Positions 31,960-39,432 of a DNA stretch of 39,432 nt are shown piece after piece. The stretch covers positions 1 to 39,432 of the forward strand of contig JABFSR010000215.1 in NCBI GenBank assembly GCA_013140495.1, read 5' to 3'. The position numbers and the translations under genes are program-made. Origin of the DNA: Verrucomicrobiota bacterium. GTDB taxonomy: Bacteria; Verrucomicrobiota; Verrucomicrobiia; Limisphaerales; JADLHS01. Below the pieces are notes generated by a model, which did not search any database, was not told where the DNA came from, and was given only the letters and a program-made list of their open reading frames with translations. Every line of letters starts with the position of its first letter. Position 1 is the first letter of the stretch.

Positions 31960-33084
31960 CTACTTCTTCGGCTCGGGCTTTTCAGTCCTGGGCGCTGGCA
32001 ATTCGACGGCTTTCAGCTTCTCATCGAGAATCTCGACTTTCGCGTCTTTGAGCAGCTTTTGCAGATAAGCCGGAGCCTTTTCGCGGATCAGCCGACCTTT
32101 GAGAAAATCGCCGATGCGCTCTGAAACCTCCGACATGGGCACCTTGCGAGCCGGAGTTTTTTCGAGCTGCTTGATGATGTGATAACCATACATCGTGGTC
32201 ACAATGTCGCTCACCTGGTTCGAACTTAGCGAGAAGGAGGCAGCTTTGAATTCCTCAATAAACGCGTCTCCCCGTGAAAATTTATATTCGCCGTTATTCG
32301 ATTTCATCCCGGGGTCCTCGGAGAATTCCTTGGCGAGCTTTGCAAAATCTTCACCGGCTCTGGCGCGTTTGAGGATGTCCTGTGCCTGTGTAAACTTGGC
32401 TTTCTTCTTGTCCTCGGGCAGGTCGCGGCGCTGGGCGGGGTTGGGTGTGGAGTCCATCGGATCCTTTGTGGAAAAAAGGATGTGACAGACGCGGACGGAT
32501 TCGGCGGCTTCAAACTCCGAGGGGTTCTCATCATAAAACTTTTGCCTGTCGGCGTCGGTCACGGTGATGGCAAGTTCGCGTTCAAGGAAAATCGGCACAA
32601 GCTGGCGCTCGATGCTTTGGGTCAGCCATTGCTCGCGGCTGATGCCCAGGACGCGCAACTGGCGGGCCTGTTGTTCCTCAAACTGTTCCTCGGTCAGCTT
32701 TTGATCGGTTTTGTATTTCGCAAGCGCCTTCTCGAACGTCTCCTTGGCCTTGGCCTTGTCCTCGGCGGTGGTTTTGTTCAAGGCGAGTTTGAACGAGAGT
32801 AATCCGTCAAGCGCCTCGCGCTCGATCATCATCATCCTTTCAGGTGGAATATTCTGGCTGTTCTGCGCGAGTTGAGTGCGGATGGTTACCATCTCGTTGT
32901 CCAACTGGCTGCGCTTGATCTCAACACCTTCGCCCTTCGCAATCACGGGATCGCCGAACAATTCTGCGAGTGTGGCCGACGTGCTGGGTTTGTTGGTGGA
33001 CTCTGTGACGGCATACGCGCCGGGCGTGGCAGCCATAGCGACGGCCATCGCGGCGGCAAGAAGGATTCTGTTTGATTTGGTCAT
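31960..33084 (-). CDS. Peptidyl-prolyl cis-trans isomerase, SurA/PpiC (parvulin) type
   Basis: Protein of 374 residues. A signal peptide (ILLAAAMAVAMAATPGAYA) directs it to the periplasm or outer surface. Residues 50-190 form a SurA/PrsA-like helical chaperone part (VEIKRSQLDNEMVTIRTQLA, LTEEQFEEQQARQLRVLGIS). Residues 210-325 are a parvulin domain: ESVRVCHILFSTK, AGEDFAKLAKEFSEDPGMK, GEYKFSRGDAFIEEFKAAS and VTTMYGYHIIKQLEKTPAR. It probably helps fold exported or outer-membrane proteins. ATG 33084 is preceded by GGGAGA at a good distance. The longer frame upstream only reads through an inverted repeat. It is followed by a strong terminator and preceded by serA. Confidence 0.9.
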   Translation of the reverse strand: MTKSNRILLAAAMAVAMAATPGAYAVTESTNKPSTSATLAELFGDPVIAKGEGVEIKRSQLDNEMVTIRTQLAQNSQNIPPERMMMIEREALDGLLSFKLALNKTTAEDKAKAKETFEKALAKYKTDQKLTEEQFEEQQARQLRVLGISREQWLTQSIERQLVPIFLERELAITVTDADRQKFYDENPSEFEAAESVRVCHILFSTKDPMDSTPNPAQRRDLPEDKKKAKFTQAQDILKRARAGEDFAKLAKEFSEDPGMKSNNGEYKFSRGDAFIEEFKAASFSLSSNQVSDIVTTMYGYHIIKQLEKTPARKVPMSEVSERIGDFLKGRLIREKAPAYLQKLLKDAKVEILDEKLKAVELPAPRTEKPEPKK

Positions 33085-33117
33085 GTTGCTTTTTTCTCCC
33101 GCTCCCCTTCCATACCT

Positions 33118-33151
33118 CCCCCTCACGTGTGAGGCAAAACGGGTGAGGGGG
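33118..33151. repeat. Inverted repeat between serA and the prolyl isomerase gene
   Basis: CCCCTCAC (33119-33126) pairs with GTGAGGGG (33143-33150), with one further C-G pair outside, around a loop that itself holds CCTCACGTGTGAGG-like symmetry. No T-run follows on the minus strand, so attenuation or a dispersed palindrome is more likely than termination. Confidence 0.5.
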
Positions 33152-33188
33152 TGGAGGGGGGAGATGGACATTATTTGTTATGGTTTGG

Positions 33189-34787
33189 TTAAAGTTTCAC
33201 GAGTTTGACGTTGCTGATATAGGGGTCTTTTTGCAATTCAGTCATCATGGCGTCTGGCGGTTCGCTGTCGAGGTTTAACACGGTGAAAGCATCGCCGCCC
33301 ACGGTGTCGCGGCTCAGGCTCATGCTGGCGATGTTGACATTGTGCCGGCCCAAAAGTGTGCCGAGGTATCCGACGATGCCCGGGCGGTCCTTGTTCGACA
33401 ACAGCAGCATAATTCCGTTAATGGGTATCTCCACCGGCATGCTGTATAGCCGCACGATGCGCGGGTTGTTGGGTGAACCAAAAAATGTGCCGCCTGCGGA
33501 AATGACTTTCTCGCTCCCGTTGAACGCCTGCACGTGCAGCCATTCATTGAATGTGACAGGTTCGTTCGAGCGCTTTTCCTCAACGGTGAGACCGAGCGTC
33601 GAGGCAATGCTGCGGACGTTGATGTTGTTCAGGTCCTTCACCGAGGCGCGGGAAAGAAAGCCCTGCACCACAGCGCGCGTGACGGGATCAATGTTCGGCA
33701 GTTCCTGCGCCTTGCCACCATAGGTAACGTGAAGACGATCCACCTGCGGCGGCGCAAGCTGGGCGAGCAAACGTCCGATTTTTTCGCCGAGCAGGAGATA
33801 AGGTTTCACCTCCTCGTAGGTCTTCGCGTCGAGATATGGCAGGTTGACAGCGTTACGTACTTCACCGGTGAGCAGATAACCCGTGATGACTTCGGCGACT
33901 TCGATGCCGCATTTCTCCTGCGCCTCCTCGGAACTCGCGCCAAGGTGCGGTGTGAGGATGATGTTGGGATGCTTGCGGAACGGATGATCCGCAGCGAGCG
34001 GTTCGACTATGAACACGTCCAGGCCGGCAGCGGCGACCTTGCCGGACTCCAGCGCCGCGAGAAGATCGTTCTCCATGATGATTTCGCCGCGCGCGCAATT
34101 CACGATGCGTACGCCGGGTTTCATTTTTGAGAACGCCGCGGTGTTCAACATGCCTTTGGTTTGTTCCGTCACCGGCATGTGAACAGAAATAAAATCCGCC
34201 TCCCGATAAACCACGTCCAGGTCCGAGGCCAGTTCCACGCCCAGGGCCTTCGCGCGGGCCTCGGTCAGAAATGGATCGTAGCCCACCACCCTCATGCCGA
34301 AGGCGAGTGCTCGCCGCGCAACTTCCGTCCCGATACGGCCCATGCCGAGCACGCCGAGGGTTTTTCCGGCAAGCTCGATGCCCTGAAAAAGTTTGCGATC
34401 CCACTTGCCCGCGACCATCGAGCCGTGCGCCTGCGGCACCTTGCGCGCGAGATTGAGGAGCATTGTGAAGGAAAGTTCGGCGGTGGAAATGGTGTTGCCC
34501 GCTGGCGTGTTCATCACCACCACGCCACGCTGCGTGGCGGATTCCACGTCCACGTTGTCCACGCCCACGCCGGCGCGGCCCACCACTCGAAGTTTGAGCG
34601 CGGCTTCGAGAACCTTCTTCGTCACCTTCGTCTCGGAACGCACCACCATCGCCACGGCGTCCGCAACCACCGGCAACAATTCCGCCTCGGACAGCCTTTT
34701 GGGCAGCACCTCGACCTTGAATTCAGGCCGCTCTTTCAACAGCGCAATACCTCGTGGCGAAATCGGATCACACACCAAAATCTTCAT
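33189..34787 (-). CDS. serA: D-3-phosphoglycerate dehydrogenase
   Basis: Protein of 532 residues catalysing the first step of serine synthesis, oxidation of 3-phosphoglycerate with NAD+, in the cytoplasm. It is the long (type I) form. It has a split substrate-binding domain, then a nucleotide-binding domain with LGVLGMGRIGTEVARRALAF, catalytic Arg in NCARGEIIMENDLL, Glu in GLDVFIVEPLA, and His in HLGASSEEAQEK. An allosteric substrate-binding insert covers about 320-450. A C-terminal ACT domain (NGIMLLLSNKDRPGIVGYLG) would bind serine for feedback control. ATG 34787 (MKILVCD) is chosen over TTG 34796. It is probably transcribed with the downstream prolyl isomerase, 104 bases away. Confidence 0.95.
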   Translation of the reverse strand: MKILVCDPISPRGIALLKERPEFKVEVLPKRLSEAELLPVVADAVAMVVRSETKVTKKVLEAALKLRVVGRAGVGVDNVDVESATQRGVVVMNTPAGNTISTAELSFTMLLNLARKVPQAHGSMVAGKWDRKLFQGIELAGKTLGVLGMGRIGTEVARRALAFGMRVVGYDPFLTEARAKALGVELASDLDVVYREADFISVHMPVTEQTKGMLNTAAFSKMKPGVRIVNCARGEIIMENDLLAALESGKVAAAGLDVFIVEPLAADHPFRKHPNIILTPHLGASSEEAQEKCGIEVAEVITGYLLTGEVRNAVNLPYLDAKTYEEVKPYLLLGEKIGRLLAQLAPPQVDRLHVTYGGKAQELPNIDPVTRAVVQGFLSRASVKDLNNINVRSIASTLGLTVEEKRSNEPVTFNEWLHVQAFNGSEKVISAGGTFFGSPNNPRIVRLYSMPVEIPINGIMLLLSNKDRPGIVGYLGTLLGRHNVNIASMSLSRDTVGGDAFTVLNLDSEPPDAMMTELQKDPYISNVKLVKL

Positions 34788-34983
34788 ATAAAACAAGAGC
34801 GGGAAGTCTAGGCACAGCGCAGGGGCAGGTCAAATCATCAAAAAAACACATGGATATGCTGAAGCTGCTGTGTGATTTGATGTCCTTGATCTTACTCATT
34901 CTAGGTCTCCACAGCGGCGAACGATTGAAAGGACGAAGATTACGATCAAGAGGGAACAGGACAGGCGGTTTCAGTCACAGCCA

Positions 34984-35814
34984 TCACAGCACAGCCATCA
35001 CCTCGAACGCAATCGCCGCGAGAGTCGCCAGCGCGCTCAAGCCAATTCCCGCAATCGCAAGCCATAACCCTGTCAATTCGCCGGGCTTCGAGCGTATCGC
35101 CAGGATTGCCATGATGGCCGTGACCACTTCTGCAATCGTCAGCATCAGAACGGGCGGCAGCACGGGCGTGTAGCCGGTCAGTTTCATCACCACCAGAGCC
35201 AGGCACGCAACGATGCCGCCAATGAAACTGCTCAAAGCACCGTAACTCCGGTTCGTCACCGTTTTCATCCCATCCGACGTGCCGGAAACGAAATCCAGCA
35301 CGCCGTCGCGATACGCGGATTCGCCAGTGTCGCCAACAATCGGATCAAGATAGCGCAGTGAAATCTCCACGGTGATGCCCTGCCCGTTGTCGAATGCCGT
35401 CGCGCGCAATTCTTTCTTTGTCTTTGCGTGGGTAAAGCTGGACATGTCACCAAACTGCGCGCCGCTCTGGCCAAACACGCCCTCCTCCGGCCCCGGCACA
35501 AAACCAATCTGCGTCAAACGCTGCCGCATCCTTTCCCAAAAAGGAGCATACTCATCGCGAGTCATCCGATATTCCACCCGCCGCTCCAGACTTCCGATCT
35601 TGAATCCGCCAAGGACAATCGCCGTGATCCACGAGAGCGCCATGCTGCCGAACACAAGGCCAAAACCAACGACAGCCCATTTGGGACTGGAGGAAAACGC
35701 GGTTGCGTTCTGAAAGTAATTCTGCACCGGGCGATCATCCGGTGTGGCGGCTGAAAGCCCCGCAGCAAAAGCGGACACGGCGAACAGCGCAAGAAACGGG
35801 AGAAATCGCTTCAT
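34984..35814 (-). CDS. Unknown membrane protein
   Basis: Protein of 276 residues. It has a signal peptide (FLPFLALFAVSAFAAGLSAA), a membrane helix at about 47-70 (AVVGFGLVFGSMALSWITAI), a soluble part of about 100 residues (RRVEYRMTRDEYAPFWERMR, LRYLDPIVGDTGESAYRDGV), and three membrane helices at the C terminus (SSFIGGIVACLALVVMKL and two more). I do not recognise a family and see no catalytic motif. It stands alone between serA and the divergent GH-GT gene. ATG 35814 is preferred over the longer frame to 35874 because it begins a clean signal peptide. Confidence 0.75.
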   Translation of the reverse strand: MKRFLPFLALFAVSAFAAGLSAATPDDRPVQNYFQNATAFSSSPKWAVVGFGLVFGSMALSWITAIVLGGFKIGSLERRVEYRMTRDEYAPFWERMRQRLTQIGFVPGPEEGVFGQSGAQFGDMSSFTHAKTKKELRATAFDNGQGITVEISLRYLDPIVGDTGESAYRDGVLDFVSGTSDGMKTVTNRSYGALSSFIGGIVACLALVVMKLTGYTPVLPPVLMLTIAEVVTAIMAILAIRSKPGELTGLWLAIAGIGLSALATLAAIAFEVMAVL

Positions 35815-35972
35815 GCACGAAGGATGTTGTGTCTGCTGGAAACGGGCAAGGCTTTTGGCAAGCACGGTACGCATTGTGATTTGCGCCCGGCAATCTCTGC
35901 ATTGCCCCCGGCTCCAGCATCTGCTATCCGAAAGCGGATGACTAAACGTAGTATCTTCGCCGTCTGACCTGC

Positions 35973-38585
35973 ATGGCCGAACCGGTCGTCAATCGCTCCC
36001 GCGTACGCGTGGATGGAAAGTTTTTCCGTCGCGATGCGGAAAAGTTTTACCCCAAGGGAATCGCCTATGGCCCTTTTGCGCCGGATAGAGCAGGCGAAAC
36101 CTTCGCTTCGCTCGAACAGACCGCCGGCGACTTCGCACTCATACGCGAGCTCGGAGCGAATCTCGTCCGCGTCTATCACATCCCGCCACGCTGGCTGCTC
36201 GATCTTGCCGGCGCGCATGATCTCCTCGTGATGGTGGACATCCCGTGGGACAAACACCTTGTCTTCCTCGACGACCCTGCGCGCCGGGACGCAGCCAGGG
36301 CGGCCGTCCGCAAAGCCGTGTCAGCCTGCGCGTTTCACCCGGCGGTGTTCGCGTTCAGTGTCGCAAATGAAATTCCGACCGACATCGTGCGTTGGAGCGG
36401 TGCATCGCGCGTGGCAAACTTTGTGGATGAACTCGTGCTGGTCGCCAAGCGCGTGGACCCGGACTGCCTCTGCACTTTTACCAATTATCCGCCCACAGAA
36501 TTTCTCCGGCCACAATCCACCGACTTTGTCTGCTTCAATGTCTATCTGCACCAACCGAAACGATTCAGGAACTACCTGGCGCGGCTCCAGATGCTTGCCG
36601 ATGCAAAGCCTCTTGTGCTTGGTGAATTCGGCATTGATTCCATCCGCGAAGGCGAGCCCGCCAAATGCGAGATGCTCAGGTGGCAGATCGAAACCACATT
36701 TCGGGGCGGCCTGGCTGGCGCAGTGGTCTTCAGTTTCACGGACGACTGGCATCGCGGTGGCCGACAGGTTGAAGACTGGCAGATGGGCCTGACCACGGTG
36801 ACGCGGGAGCCAAAGGAATCCTTCCATGTAGTCCAGGAAATGTTTCGTGCTGCGCCGCACTTTCCGCTGCTTGCCGCGCCGAAGCAGGGAGAAGGCGGGC
36901 CACGCATACCGAAGGTTTCAGTCGTCGTCGCCAGTTACAACGGAGAACGCACACTCCGCACATGTCTTGATGCTCTGGAAAATCTCAACTATCCTGACTA
37001 TGAAGTCGTCCTGGTGGACGACGGCTCGACCGATAACACCGCCCAGCTTGTTGCCAACTTTCGCTGGGGTGAGACTCCCGGGAAACCGCCCGGTCCAAAA
37101 CTTCGCTTCATCCGCCACGAAAAAAATCGCGGCCTCTCCGTGGCCCGCAATACCGGCATCCGTGCGGCTCTAGGAGAAATCATCGCATTTACCGATTCAG
37201 ATTGTCGCCCGGACGAGGACTGGCTGCGCTACCTTGTCAGCGATCTCCTCAACAGCGAGTTCGCCGCAATGGGCGGGCACAATCTTTTGCCGCCGGACGA
37301 TTCGGCTGTGGCCGCCGCCGTGATGGTCTCGCCCGGCGGGCCTGCGCATGTAATGCTGGATGATCGCCACGCAGAACACATTCCCGGTTGCAACATGTCT
37401 TTCTACAAATGGGCGCTCGATGAGGTCGGCGGATTTGATCCCATCTTCACAAAAGCCGGAGACGACGTGGACATCTGCTGGCGGTTGCAACAGGCGGGAA
37501 TGAAAATTGGATTCAGTCCGGCGGCATTCGTATGGCATTACCGGCGATCGAACATCGGAGCGTACCTGAAGCAGCAGCGCGGTTATGGCGAAGCCGAGGC
37601 ATTGCTCGTGCGCAAGCACCCGGAGTATTTCAATTCCTTCGGAGACAGCGTGTGGCGCGGGAGAATTTATTCGCCGGCAAAGTTCGCCGTGTCCCTAGGA
37701 GCGCCGATCATCTACCGGGGCGTGTTTGGCAGCGGGATGTTTCAAACGCTCTACGCGGCGCAGTCCGCACACACCCTGATGATGTTCACCACGCTTGAGT
37801 ACCATCTTCTGGTCACGTTGCCGGTCTGTGTGCTGTCTGTGATCTTTCATTATTTGTTGCCGGTGGCAGTGCTCGTATTGCTCGTTCCGTTGATGGTCTG
37901 CGTCGCGGCTGGTGCGCAAGCGGATGTGCCGAAGGGAAGCCGCCGCTGGTGGTCGGGCGTACTGGTGGGACTGCTCTTCTTTCTGCAACCACTCGTACGC
38001 GGGTGGTCGCGACACATCGGACGCGTGCGATTGCGCGCACAAACCGGATCCGTGCGCGAGACGTTTGACTCGCTCCAGCTCGAACAGGGCTACGAATCGC
38101 TGGGCGAAGTTCAGTATTGGTCGCAGCATCGGGTTGAACGCGTGGATTTCGTGGCCGCCATGCTGGATCAACTCAACCGCCAGGGCTGGCAGCATCGCTC
38201 GGACATCGGCTGGAGCGAATTCGATGTGGAATTTTACGGCAACCGATGGAGCACGGTACAGCTCGTCACCGCCGCCGAAGATCATCAACGCGGTCGTCTG
38301 CTCCGTTGCCGGTTGCGCGCAAACTGGTCGTTGCAGGGCAAGCTGGCGTTCTGGATTTTGTTTGCGTTGGAATTGTTGGTGATCGGATTGTTTCGTGAGT
38401 CGGCAAAATGGCTCGGCGTGATTCTGGCCTCGCTTCCGGTGTTCGCGTATTACCTCCACCGGCAAAAACGCCATCTACAAAGCCTCGTTGTGGTGTTCCT
38501 CGACAAACTTGCGGAGCAGCGCGGCCTGCTGAGAATCCCGGCGGACTTTGAGGAAAAGAAAACCGATATTCCAAAGCAAGAGTAG
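35973..38585 (+). CDS. Fusion of glycoside hydrolase (TIM-barrel) and family 2 glycosyltransferase
   Basis: Protein of 870 residues. Residues 10-300 resemble clan GH-A barrels (GH2/GH5-like): YPKGIAYGPFAP, LGANLVRVYHIPP, probable acid/base Glu133 in SVANEIP and nucleophile Glu218 in VLGEFGID. Residues 314-560 are a GT2 domain with GT-A fold: VSVVVASYNGERTL, DDGSTDNT (349-356), DSD metal site (408-410), and a catalytic-base region GGFDP...GDDVDICWRL (487-505). Four or so membrane helices follow (about 617-675 and near 800-830), with a soluble segment between. No signal peptide is present, so both domains probably face the cytoplasm. It likely makes or trims a surface glycan; the substrate is unknown. 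ATG 35973 is the first start and lies 36 bases after an in-frame-independent AT-rich stretch; the promoter was not identified. Confidence 0.87.
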   Translation: MAEPVVNRSRVRVDGKFFRRDAEKFYPKGIAYGPFAPDRAGETFASLEQTAGDFALIRELGANLVRVYHIPPRWLLDLAGAHDLLVMVDIPWDKHLVFLDDPARRDAARAAVRKAVSACAFHPAVFAFSVANEIPTDIVRWSGASRVANFVDELVLVAKRVDPDCLCTFTNYPPTEFLRPQSTDFVCFNVYLHQPKRFRNYLARLQMLADAKPLVLGEFGIDSIREGEPAKCEMLRWQIETTFRGGLAGAVVFSFTDDWHRGGRQVEDWQMGLTTVTREPKESFHVVQEMFRAAPHFPLLAAPKQGEGGPRIPKVSVVVASYNGERTLRTCLDALENLNYPDYEVVLVDDGSTDNTAQLVANFRWGETPGKPPGPKLRFIRHEKNRGLSVARNTGIRAALGEIIAFTDSDCRPDEDWLRYLVSDLLNSEFAAMGGHNLLPPDDSAVAAAVMVSPGGPAHVMLDDRHAEHIPGCNMSFYKWALDEVGGFDPIFTKAGDDVDICWRLQQAGMKIGFSPAAFVWHYRRSNIGAYLKQQRGYGEAEALLVRKHPEYFNSFGDSVWRGRIYSPAKFAVSLGAPIIYRGVFGSGMFQTLYAAQSAHTLMMFTTLEYHLLVTLPVCVLSVIFHYLLPVAVLVLLVPLMVCVAAGAQADVPKGSRRWWSGVLVGLLFFLQPLVRGWSRHIGRVRLRAQTGSVRETFDSLQLEQGYESLGEVQYWSQHRVERVDFVAAMLDQLNRQGWQHRSDIGWSEFDVEFYGNRWSTVQLVTAAEDHQRGRLLRCRLRANWSLQGKLAFWILFALELLVIGLFRESAKWLGVILASLPVFAYYLHRQKRHLQSLVVVFLDKLAEQRGLLRIPADFEEKKTDIPKQE

Positions 38586-38786
38586 CGACTTTTTGTCAAT
38601 CTTAGCCTACGGATGCGGAGGTTCAGAGTTGGGGACGTGACCGTCGTTGCAGATCGTTTTCTTTCCGCCAATGAAAAGGGCATGACGCTATGAAACGTGC
38701 TTGATGCAGTCGAACTCGACCCCTAAATTCCCGTCGAACCAAAATCATCAACGACAGGACGTAACAACGCTCAATCAAGGCCATTT

Positions 38787-39432
38787 ATGTCAGACAATCA
38801 AGAACAGGATCGAGAGGCAGCACTGGCAGAACTGCGGGCGTTGTCGCGACCTGCAATGGACTTCTCCACGCCCGAAGGCGCGATCCTCTGCCTCGAAGAT
38901 GCTTATCGTCGTCGAGACATCGAAACCGCCGTCGGCTGCAAGGATTTCCAGGTTGAAGCAGTACTGCTTCTGGCGCGAACGATGCCTGATTTGGCGAACG
39001 ATCCGGAAACTTTGGAGAAGACCGCCGAAGTCCTGGAACTGGGCTTCCGAAAAGAGAAAACGGAGAACTGGCCGGATATGCAAGGAGTTGAAAGTTTCTT
39101 CGTGGACCGACAGCCGGGGTTTGAGGATCTGTCCATCGTCATCGTCACTGAAATTGTCGCGATGCCCGACGGCCGCGTCTGTGAGGATCATTTGCAAGTG
39201 TGTTGTCGGAATGGCGAATGGCGCGTGTTGTCTGCGGTAGAAGTTGAATCGGAAGATGGCAAGACGTTACGTCATCATGGTTGGGTGGGAGACAAAGCGT
39301 TGCCGGAAACGACAGGTCAGAATCGCGATGCGATTGCTCGACACATTGAGAAGGTATGGGGGGAAAACCAGTTCGTCCTGCTCGACAGCAAACAGGAGTA
39401 TGTCGAGATCGGTGTTCACATTGTGCCCGCGA
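38787..39432 (+). CDS. Unknown protein, 3' end cut by window edge
   Basis: An open frame from ATG 38787 to the last base with no stop (215 codons visible). AAGG lies six bases before the start. The peptide is acidic and protein-like: SDNQEQDREAALAELRALSR, then AILCLEDAYRRRDIETAVGC, LSIVIVTEIVAMPDGRVCED and HLQVCCRNGEWRVLSAVEVE. There is no signal peptide or membrane helix. The segment around 25-150 resembles NTF2/SnoaL-like small alpha-beta domains in style, but I cannot assign a family. The competing frame 38701-39240 on the same strand is Arg/Ser-rich with many cysteines and is rejected. Bases 38586-38786 hold nothing recognisable. Confidence 0.75.
   Translation, partial: MSDNQEQDREAALAELRALSRPAMDFSTPEGAILCLEDAYRRRDIETAVGCKDFQVEAVLLLARTMPDLANDPETLEKTAEVLELGFRKEKTENWPDMQGVESFFVDRQPGFEDLSIVIVTEIVAMPDGRVCEDHLQVCCRNGEWRVLSAVEVESEDGKTLRHHGWVGDKALPETTGQNRDAIARHIEKVWGENQFVLLDSKQEYVEIGVHIVPA

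Noticed and set aside
34850..35000. Short plus-strand hydrophobic frame starting MDMLKLLCDLMSLI
   Set aside because: The start vaguely recalls some transposase N termini, but no transposase motif follows, and the frame soon runs antisense through the unknown membrane gene.
38701..39240. Plus-strand frame of 179 codons near the right end
   Set aside because: Composition is Arg/Ser/Cys/Trp-rich and random-looking. The overlapping frame from 38787 has a ribosome site, normal acidic composition and stays open to the window end.

Overview
The window looks like a chromosomal segment of a moderately GC-rich, Gram-negative, flagellated bacterium. P-ring and L-ring genes (flgI, flgH) show that an outer membrane is present. 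My best guess is Verrucomicrobiota (Pedosphaera/Limisphaerales-like). This rests on the mix of heptanucleotide intergenic repeats, an exopolysaccharide locus with a VanZ-like protein, weak Shine-Dalgarno signals and the gene content. It is inference, because no rRNA or marker gene is present.

Layout. (1) 1-7412, plus strand: the end of a surface-polysaccharide locus, with a DUF218/YdcF-like membrane protein, a VanZ-like membrane protein, a sugar-phosphate transferase carrying an unusual C-terminal domain, a CapD/WbpM-type nucleotide-sugar dehydratase and a membrane-anchored TPR protein. The gaps between the first three genes are filled with 7-bp-periodic repeats. (2) 7670-13497: unlinked single genes. 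They are a ferritin-like DUF455 + ATP-grasp fusion, a serine beta-lactamase-family lipoprotein (minus strand) and a DEAD-box RNA helicase with a DbpA-type RNA-binding tail. (3) 13561-31650, minus strand: an almost unbroken 18-kb flagellar cluster. In transcription order it is fliO-fliP-fliQ-fliR-flhB-flhA-(small orf?)-flhF-orf79-fliA-motA-motB-orf87-flgF-flgG-flgA-flgH-flgI-flgJ-flgN-flgK-flgL. It holds the export gate, motor, sigma-28, distal rod, P/L rings and hook-filament junction. Flagellin, hook, proximal rod, MS-ring and switch genes are not in the window. (4) 31902-35814, minus strand: a terminator, a SurA/parvulin-type prolyl isomerase, serA and an unknown membrane protein. (5) 35973-38585, plus strand: a glycoside hydrolase-glycosyltransferase 2 fusion. 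(6) 38787-end: an unknown protein cut by the window edge.

The most interesting items are: the in-register heptanucleotide repeats; two proteins with uncommon domain architectures (DUF455/ATP-grasp, and a phosphoglycosyltransferase with its companion domain on the opposite end); a GH-GT2 fusion; an FlhF whose GTPase motifs have drifted, followed by a small membrane protein where FlhG would usually be; and strong inverted repeats inside the signal-peptide-coding 5' ends of several flagellar genes, including a perfect 32-bp palindrome in flgI.
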